Below, piece by piece: positions 5,775-10,566 of a DNA stretch of 10,566 bases (position 1 is the first letter of the stretch; every line of letters begins with the position of its first letter). The notes under the pieces are model-generated. The model did not search any database, had not been told where the DNA came from, and saw only the letters and a program-made list of their open reading frames with translations. The stretch comes from an uncultured Spirochaetia bacterium (GTDB taxonomy: Bacteria; Spirochaetota; UBA4802; JAGODF01). The stretch spans positions 1-10,566 of the forward strand of contig CALCJG010000016.1 of NCBI GenBank assembly GCA_937967705.1, read 5' to 3'. A program made the translations under genes and the position numbers.

Positions 5775-7736
5775 ATGGAACCGATGATTGAGATATTTGG
5801 AAAAGAGGGGCATCTGCAGCGCCTTCATGATAGATTTGAGTTTCGCAATGAGCAGCTGTTGATGGCGGAGTTCCTGTATGAAAGGTTCTGGGAGGGAGAA
5901 TGCGGGATGGTCGAGGCGGGTACCGGGATCGGGAAAACCCTGGCCTATCTGATACCTGCCCTGATCTATTGCCTGAAGAACAATAAAAGGATAGCCATCA
6001 GTACCGAAACGAAAGCCCTGCAAAAACAGATCCTGGACAAGGACATGCCTACGGCTGCAAAAATCATCGGTAAATATCATGATGGGGCATTCAAGTATTC
6101 CCTCTGTCTGGGCAGTTCCAACTATCCCTGTTTGAGAAGGTTTGAGCTTACTGCAAAGTCGGGAAAGCTGGATGCTTCCCATCTTGACTATCTGCAGAAA
6201 TTACAGGAGAAATTTGCGAAACGTGATGTCTTTTCACGCTTTGACGTACGAATACCGGATAGAGTCTGGAGTGAAATCGCAAGGGAACCGGATGCCTGCC
6301 GGGGATATAACTGTCCCCATCAGAGGGATTGCGTATTCCAGCGGGTGAGGAAATCCTGGGCTGACTCCCAGGTGCTGATAATGAATCATTATCTTTTTTT
6401 CTCCAATATCGCATCGGGAAAGACCTATCTGCCGGATTTTGATCTGGTTATTTTCGATGAGGCCCATTCTGCGGAGGAGATCGCCTCGGATCAGCTCGGG
6501 TTTGATGTGAGTTATAACGGGCTCCTGGATAATATACACCGCTTCCATCGTCGTGGTGGACGGCGTAAGGATCTCGTGGATCATGTTCTTTCCGGGAAAA
6601 TGAAAACCGAGGCGGTTAAGGTCCTCGGACGGGCTGAAAAGGAGGCTGGTCTCTTCTTTGAAGAGTTGAGGAATCGGCTGACTGGGGACAGGATGTTTAT
6701 ACGTCTACGAGAAGTCCTCCCCGGAGGGATTCCCTTAATCGAAACTTTAAAGGAGTTTTTCCAGATTCTCGAAAGTATTGATCAGGGTTCTATCGATGAT
6801 CATCTCACCTTTGAGCTGGATATTGCCCGGGGAAAACTCTTTGATTCTCTACAGAACTTAACATATTACGTTTATCAATCGGATGAAAATTTTGTATATT
6901 GGTTGGAAAAGAATGAGACAGAACTGCTAGGCGATCTGCATCTTCGGGGTCAGCCGGTTGAGGTTTCAGAAATAATGCGAAGAGAGGTGAACGGCTATTA
7001 TGATACGGCCGCTTATATCTCCGCTACCCTGGCGGTAAATGAGGATTTCAGTTTTACCTCCGGTAAGCTGGGTCTGGAAGGATATAAAAGCCTCTATCTC
7101 ACATCTCCTTTTAATTATGAGACACAGACGATTCTCTATATACCGGAAGGCGGACTGGAGCCGGATCGGGAGGGATATGTGGACCATTTGGCCTCATGGT
7201 CGGCTGAAATCGTAACACTGCTTGAGGGTAACTGTCTTCTTCTTTTTACCTCCTACAAAATGATGCGTGAACTGCGGGGCAGACTGGAAGGTCTTATCGA
7301 AAACCGTCTTCACATCCAGGGTGATTGTCCGGTACCAGAGCTCATGGACAGATACATCAGAGAGGAAGGGTCCATCCTGCTGGGGACCCATTCCTTCTGG
7401 CAGGGTATCGATCTCCCCGGAGATCTGCTTCGGGGAGTCATCATCACCCGGCTTCCCTTCAGCGTCCCCGATCGACCCGTAATTCAGGCAAAGACGGAAA
7501 GGCTTACTGAGCGGGGCCTGAATCCGTTCAGCGCCCTTCACCTTCCGGAGGCAATCATCCGTTTCAAGCAGGGTTTCGGGCGGTTGATACGAAGCCGTGA
7601 GGACCGGGGAGTGGTTGCCGTTCTCGATACGCGAATCCTGAACAAGGGTTACGGCAGGATGTTTTTAAATTCCCTTCCCCGATGCCCCATCGCAAGACGT
7701 CCAGATGATCTTAGGGCATTCCTGGAAAGAGATTAA
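5775..7736 (+). CDS. dinG: DinG/YoaA-type Fe-S ATP-dependent DNA helicase
   Basis: 653 aa, superfamily 2 helicase of the XPD/DinG group, expected to unwind DNA 5' to 3' during repair or removal of blocked structures. In order: a Q-motif-like FEFRNEQ (21-27), Walker A EAGTGIGKT (47-55), four cysteines suited to a 4Fe-4S cluster (Cys119 in SNYPC, Cys175, Cys180, Cys186), DEAH (228-231), then motifs LLFTSYK, HSFWQGIDLPG, LPFSVPDRP and QGFGRLIRS for the second motor domain. All nucleotide-binding and cluster residues appear intact. There is no N-terminal exonuclease domain as in Firmicute DinG. The length is close to E. coli YoaA and shorter than E. coli DinG, so the exact orthologue name is uncertain. 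The ATG at 5775 is preceded by an AGAGGGA-type Shine-Dalgarno, and ATG at 5784 is a second option. A 13-codon frame overlaps the start. The dikinase gene begins 87 bases after the stop. Confidence 0.93.
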   Translation: MEPMIEIFGKEGHLQRLHDRFEFRNEQLLMAEFLYERFWEGECGMVEAGTGIGKTLAYLIPALIYCLKNNKRIAISTETKALQKQILDKDMPTAAKIIGKYHDGAFKYSLCLGSSNYPCLRRFELTAKSGKLDASHLDYLQKLQEKFAKRDVFSRFDVRIPDRVWSEIAREPDACRGYNCPHQRDCVFQRVRKSWADSQVLIMNHYLFFSNIASGKTYLPDFDLVIFDEAHSAEEIASDQLGFDVSYNGLLDNIHRFHRRGGRRKDLVDHVLSGKMKTEAVKVLGRAEKEAGLFFEELRNRLTGDRMFIRLREVLPGGIPLIETLKEFFQILESIDQGSIDDHLTFELDIARGKLFDSLQNLTYYVYQSDENFVYWLEKNETELLGDLHLRGQPVEVSEIMRREVNGYYDTAAYISATLAVNEDFSFTSGKLGLEGYKSLYLTSPFNYETQTILYIPEGGLEPDREGYVDHLASWSAEIVTLLEGNCLLLFTSYKMMRELRGRLEGLIENRLHIQGDCPVPELMDRYIREEGSILLGTHSFWQGIDLPGDLLRGVIITRLPFSVPDRPVIQAKTERLTERGLNPFSALHLPEAIIRFKQGFGRLIRSREDRGVVAVLDTRILNKGYGRMFLNSLPRCPIARRPDDLRAFLERD

Positions 7737-7823
7737 TCTTTCTGGCATTGATGAACCGTTGAGATAATCCTTCACGGGGAGGGATGAGTAGATATTTATC
7801 AATATAAGTATGATAAGGTGATT

Positions 7824-10547
7824 ATGAGGACGATGAAGGATTTGATCTTTATCCCCGGAGGGGATGCACAGCCGACGGTTTCCCAGCTGGGTGGTAAGGC
7901 GGGTAATCTCGCCATACTGACGGCAAAGGGAATGCCGGTTCCCTCCTGGATGGCTCTCACAACGGCCTATTTCGAAGAGTTTATGGGGGAATCTCTCCCT
8001 TCCATGGATCGATTGCTGGGGAGACCGATGAAGCAGGGAGATCTGGCCGGGCTGTCTAAAAAACTTATCAATATGATTGAGGGGAGACGTTTTTCCAAAA
8101 AGTTGAAGGAATTGATGGAATCCTCTCTCCGGGACCTCTTCGGCTCAATGGAACAACGATACTTTTCCATACGATCCTCAGCGGTTGACGAGGATTCCCG
8201 AAGTCATTCCTTTGCCGGCCAGATGGAGAGTTTTCTCTATGTTCCCTTTGACAGGGGATTCTACGAGATCGTTCGAAAGTGTTTCATTTCGGCCTATGCA
8301 GAGCGTGTTCTTTCCTACCGGTTTCATGCACGTCTTCCCCTCAAGGGGGTCAGGCCCGCCGTTATTGTTCAGGAGATGATTTTTGGGGATGTCTCCGGTG
8401 TTCTGTTTACCGGGAATCCCCTGAATAACAATACCGACGAGATCCTCATCAATGCCACTTATGGTATTGGGGAGGGAATTGTGTCTGGTGAGCTGGATAC
8501 CGACCTCTGGGTGGTTAATGAGAAAAATGAGATCGTTTCAAAGAAGATTGCAGAAAAGCTCGAAATGATAATCTTCGATGAGGTAAACAGACGGGGAACA
8601 AAAAAGGTATCCGTAGAAACGGCGAGGATTGTTGCTGAATGTATGTCCGAAGAAACCGTAAAACTGCTGGCTGCCCGGGGCAGGGAGATAGAACGGATTT
8701 TCGGGTTCATTCCGCAGGATATCGAATGGTGTTTCCGGGAAGGTGAGCTCTTCATACTCCAATCGAGGCCGGTGACCATCCTCAGCCATGTAAACAAGTC
8801 CGAATACCGGACGATCTTTGACAATTCCAATATCATCGAAAGCTTTTCCGGTGTAACGAGTCCCCTTACCTTTTCCTTTGCCAGTACGGTTTACGATACC
8901 GTTTACCGGCAGTTCTTCAACATAATGGGGACTCCTCAGAAGCAAATTGACAGCATGGCAGAGGTGTTCCGCAACATGCTGGCGTATATCAACGGGAGAG
9001 TCTATTACAATCTCAACAGCTGGTATACCTGTCTTCAGCTGCTGCCCGGTTACAATTTCAACCGCAAATTCATGGAAAACATGATGGGGGTCAAGAGTTC
9101 TGCGAATATTGAGATGGAGGAAAAGCTATCGGCTGCAAGAAGGTTTTTTGTGGAACTTCCCAAACTGCTGGGAGGGGTGGCGAGAATCCTGTTCAGTTTT
9201 CTTCTCCTGAAGAAGAAGCGGACCAAGTTTATTGAAAACTTCAACAGGGTGACCGTTCCTTATCTGGATGAAAAATTTGAGAATTACAACAATCGGGAAC
9301 TGCTCAATCTCTATCAGCACTTTGTGGAGAATATTCTCAAGGACTGGAAGGCTCCCATCATAAATGACTTTTACACCATGATCTTCTATGGTCTTTTAAG
9401 CGGCATGATCAAAAAAATCAATCTTCCCGACAATGCGAATCTGCAGAACAATCTTCTCAGCGGTGAGGGTGATATGGAGAGCACGAAACCCACCCGGGAT
9501 ATCATCACCATGGCCAACTGGATCAGAGAACAGAAGGCGCTTATCGATCTATTTGCCCGGGAAAGAGAGGATAGGCTTGAGAAGCTGATTCTTCATGGGG
9601 AGGATGAGGCCTTGGGCGATGTCCGGGGACTCATAAAAGAATACCTGTCCCGATGGGGTTTCCGCTGCATGAATGAGTTGAAACTCGAGGAATCCTCGCT
9701 CAAGGAGAATCCCCGCTTTCTTTTTACCACCCTTAAAAACTATCTCAGGAAGGAAGCGATTGATCTAGGGATGATGGAAAGGAGGGAGAGAGAAATACGG
9801 GCTGAAGCGGAAAAAATCCTGTACCGGCATGTTAAAGGATTCAGAGGTCTCCTGATGAGAATGATTCTGAGAAATGCCAGGAGCGCCATTAAAAACCGGG
9901 AGGAGCTGCGATTCATGCGGACCAAAATTTTCGGCATCATTCGCAATATGTTCAACGCCATGGGTCGAAATTTCTGCCGGGACGGATTGATAAGGGATGC
10001 CTCGGATGTTTTCTATATGCATGTCCATGAGCTCTTTGAGTTTGTGGAGGGCCGTTCTCTCAATACGGGGATCATCAGGGACATCGTCAAGCTTCGCAGG
10101 CGGGAATGCGAGGCGCATAAGACTCTCGAAACCCCCGAGCGGATGTATTTCTTTGGGGATATATACCGAAATAATTACGTGGAGATATTGACTGATGAAA
10201 TGACTGAGAACGGAGAGGAAACCGAATCAAATAATACCTTCAGGGGAGTTCCCTGCAGCCCCGGTGAGGTGGAAGGTCTGGTCAAGATCGTGTTGATGCC
10301 GGAGGATGCTGATCTGAACGGAGAAATTCTTGTGACCAAGCGTACGGATCCTGGATGGGTTCCCCTTTTCCCATCAGTCAGCGGTATCGTCATTGAGAGG
10401 GGGAGCGTCCTGTCGCACTCAGCCGTTGTAGCCAGGGAGATGGGGATCCCTACGGTTGTGGGTCTTCGGGGCATTACCGAAAAATTGAAAAATAATGACA
10501 AAATACGGATCAACGGTACAACGGGTCTGGTGGAAAAAATCGTATAA
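7824..10547 (+). CDS. PEP-synthase-like dikinase: ATP-grasp, long central domain, phosphohistidine domain; substrate unknown
   Basis: 907 aa from ATG 7824, which has AAGG five bases upstream; GTG at 7818 is in frame but has no good Shine-Dalgarno, and ATG 7833 is another option. Residues about 8-320 form the PEP-synthase/PPDK ATP-binding domain: LGGKAGNL (22-29), FSIRSSAVDEDS (114-125), VIVQEM with SGVLFTGNP, IEWCF and QSRPVT (313-318). The last 95 residues form the swivelling phosphohistidine domain (SPGEVEG, then GSVLSHSAVVAREMGIP with His865 as the expected phosphorylated residue). There is no C-terminal PEP/pyruvate TIM barrel. About 480 residues lie between the two, beginning FDNSNIIESFSGVTSPLTFSF, rich in charged and amphipathic helices. 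This order equals rifampicin phosphotransferase (about 865 aa), where the central part binds the acceptor. The likely chemistry is ATP to AMP plus phosphate with transfer to an unknown acceptor. Databases often label such proteins PEP synthase; the missing barrel argues against that. It may share a transcript with the helicase. Confidence 0.9.
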   Translation: MRTMKDLIFIPGGDAQPTVSQLGGKAGNLAILTAKGMPVPSWMALTTAYFEEFMGESLPSMDRLLGRPMKQGDLAGLSKKLINMIEGRRFSKKLKELMESSLRDLFGSMEQRYFSIRSSAVDEDSRSHSFAGQMESFLYVPFDRGFYEIVRKCFISAYAERVLSYRFHARLPLKGVRPAVIVQEMIFGDVSGVLFTGNPLNNNTDEILINATYGIGEGIVSGELDTDLWVVNEKNEIVSKKIAEKLEMIIFDEVNRRGTKKVSVETARIVAECMSEETVKLLAARGREIERIFGFIPQDIEWCFREGELFILQSRPVTILSHVNKSEYRTIFDNSNIIESFSGVTSPLTFSFASTVYDTVYRQFFNIMGTPQKQIDSMAEVFRNMLAYINGRVYYNLNSWYTCLQLLPGYNFNRKFMENMMGVKSSANIEMEEKLSAARRFFVELPKLLGGVARILFSFLLLKKKRTKFIENFNRVTVPYLDEKFENYNNRELLNLYQHFVENILKDWKAPIINDFYTMIFYGLLSGMIKKINLPDNANLQNNLLSGEGDMESTKPTRDIITMANWIREQKALIDLFAREREDRLEKLILHGEDEALGDVRGLIKEYLSRWGFRCMNELKLEESSLKENPRFLFTTLKNYLRKEAIDLGMMERREREIRAEAEKILYRHVKGFRGLLMRMILRNARSAIKNREELRFMRTKIFGIIRNMFNAMGRNFCRDGLIRDASDVFYMHVHELFEFVEGRSLNTGIIRDIVKLRRRECEAHKTLETPERMYFFGDIYRNNYVEILTDEMTENGEETESNNTFRGVPCSPGEVEGLVKIVLMPEDADLNGEILVTKRTDPGWVPLFPSVSGIVIERGSVLSHSAVVAREMGIPTVVGLRGITEKLKNNDKIRINGTTGLVEKIV

Positions 10548-10566
10548 GAGAGAATTATTTATGTGG

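Noticed and set aside
7776..7807. Seven-codon frame (ATG at 7784) after GGGGAGGG, upstream of the dikinase
   Set aside because: It is very short, the purine run touches the ATG without proper spacing, and nothing suggests attenuation. It is probably chance.
3617..10547. Acs plus PEP synthase as an acetate-to-PEP gluconeogenic cluster
   Set aside because: The dikinase lacks the PEP/pyruvate-binding barrel, so it is unlikely to be PEP synthase. A helicase gene and a strong terminator also separate it from acs.

Overview
This window reads as an ordinary bacterial chromosome segment of moderate GC content with short intergenic gaps and mostly housekeeping genes. I see no insertion sequence, phage gene, CRISPR array or tRNA cluster. 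The organism cannot be fixed from the sequence alone. A nitroreductase, an AMP-forming acetyl-CoA synthetase, a single-domain IMP cyclohydrolase and a tmRNA tag ANNEFALAA would fit an anaerobic or facultative Gram-negative lineage such as a spirochaete. That is a weak inference, partly from remembered tag similarity to Leptospira.

Layout. 1-501 (+): C-terminal part of a nitroreductase-family protein, cut by the window edge. 502-659: a spacer with a weak hairpin and a poor promoter candidate. 660-806 (+): a 48-aa single-span membrane protein whose 3' end overlaps the convergent gene at 790-1428 (-), a CPBP/Abi-like integral membrane protein lacking the family's catalytic histidines. 1517-2329 (+): a short-chain dehydrogenase/reductase, divergent from the CPBP-like gene and convergent with ssrA. 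2332-2681 (-): tmRNA, with a good sigma70-type promoter at 2702-2730. 2901-3494 (+): the IMP cyclohydrolase half of PurH as a stand-alone protein. 3617-5596 (+): acetyl-CoA synthetase, followed by a strong intrinsic terminator. 5775-7736 (+): an Fe-S superfamily 2 helicase of the DinG/YoaA/XPD type. 7824-10547 (+): a large PEP-synthase-like dikinase with an ATP-grasp domain, a long central domain and a phosphohistidine domain, but no PEP/pyruvate barrel. The last six bases (10561-10566, ATGTGG) could begin another gene, but this cannot be tested here.

How the genes relate. Most look individually transcribed rather than forming one pathway. purH and acs are separated by 122 bases with a weak hairpin, and acs is isolated from the helicase by a clear terminator. 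The helicase and the dikinase are 87 bases apart and may be co-transcribed. No novel multi-gene system is evident. The best candidates for a second look are the dikinase of unknown substrate, the single-domain PurH, the catalytically degenerate CPBP protein with its small convergent partner, and the tightly abutting SDR/ssrA pair.
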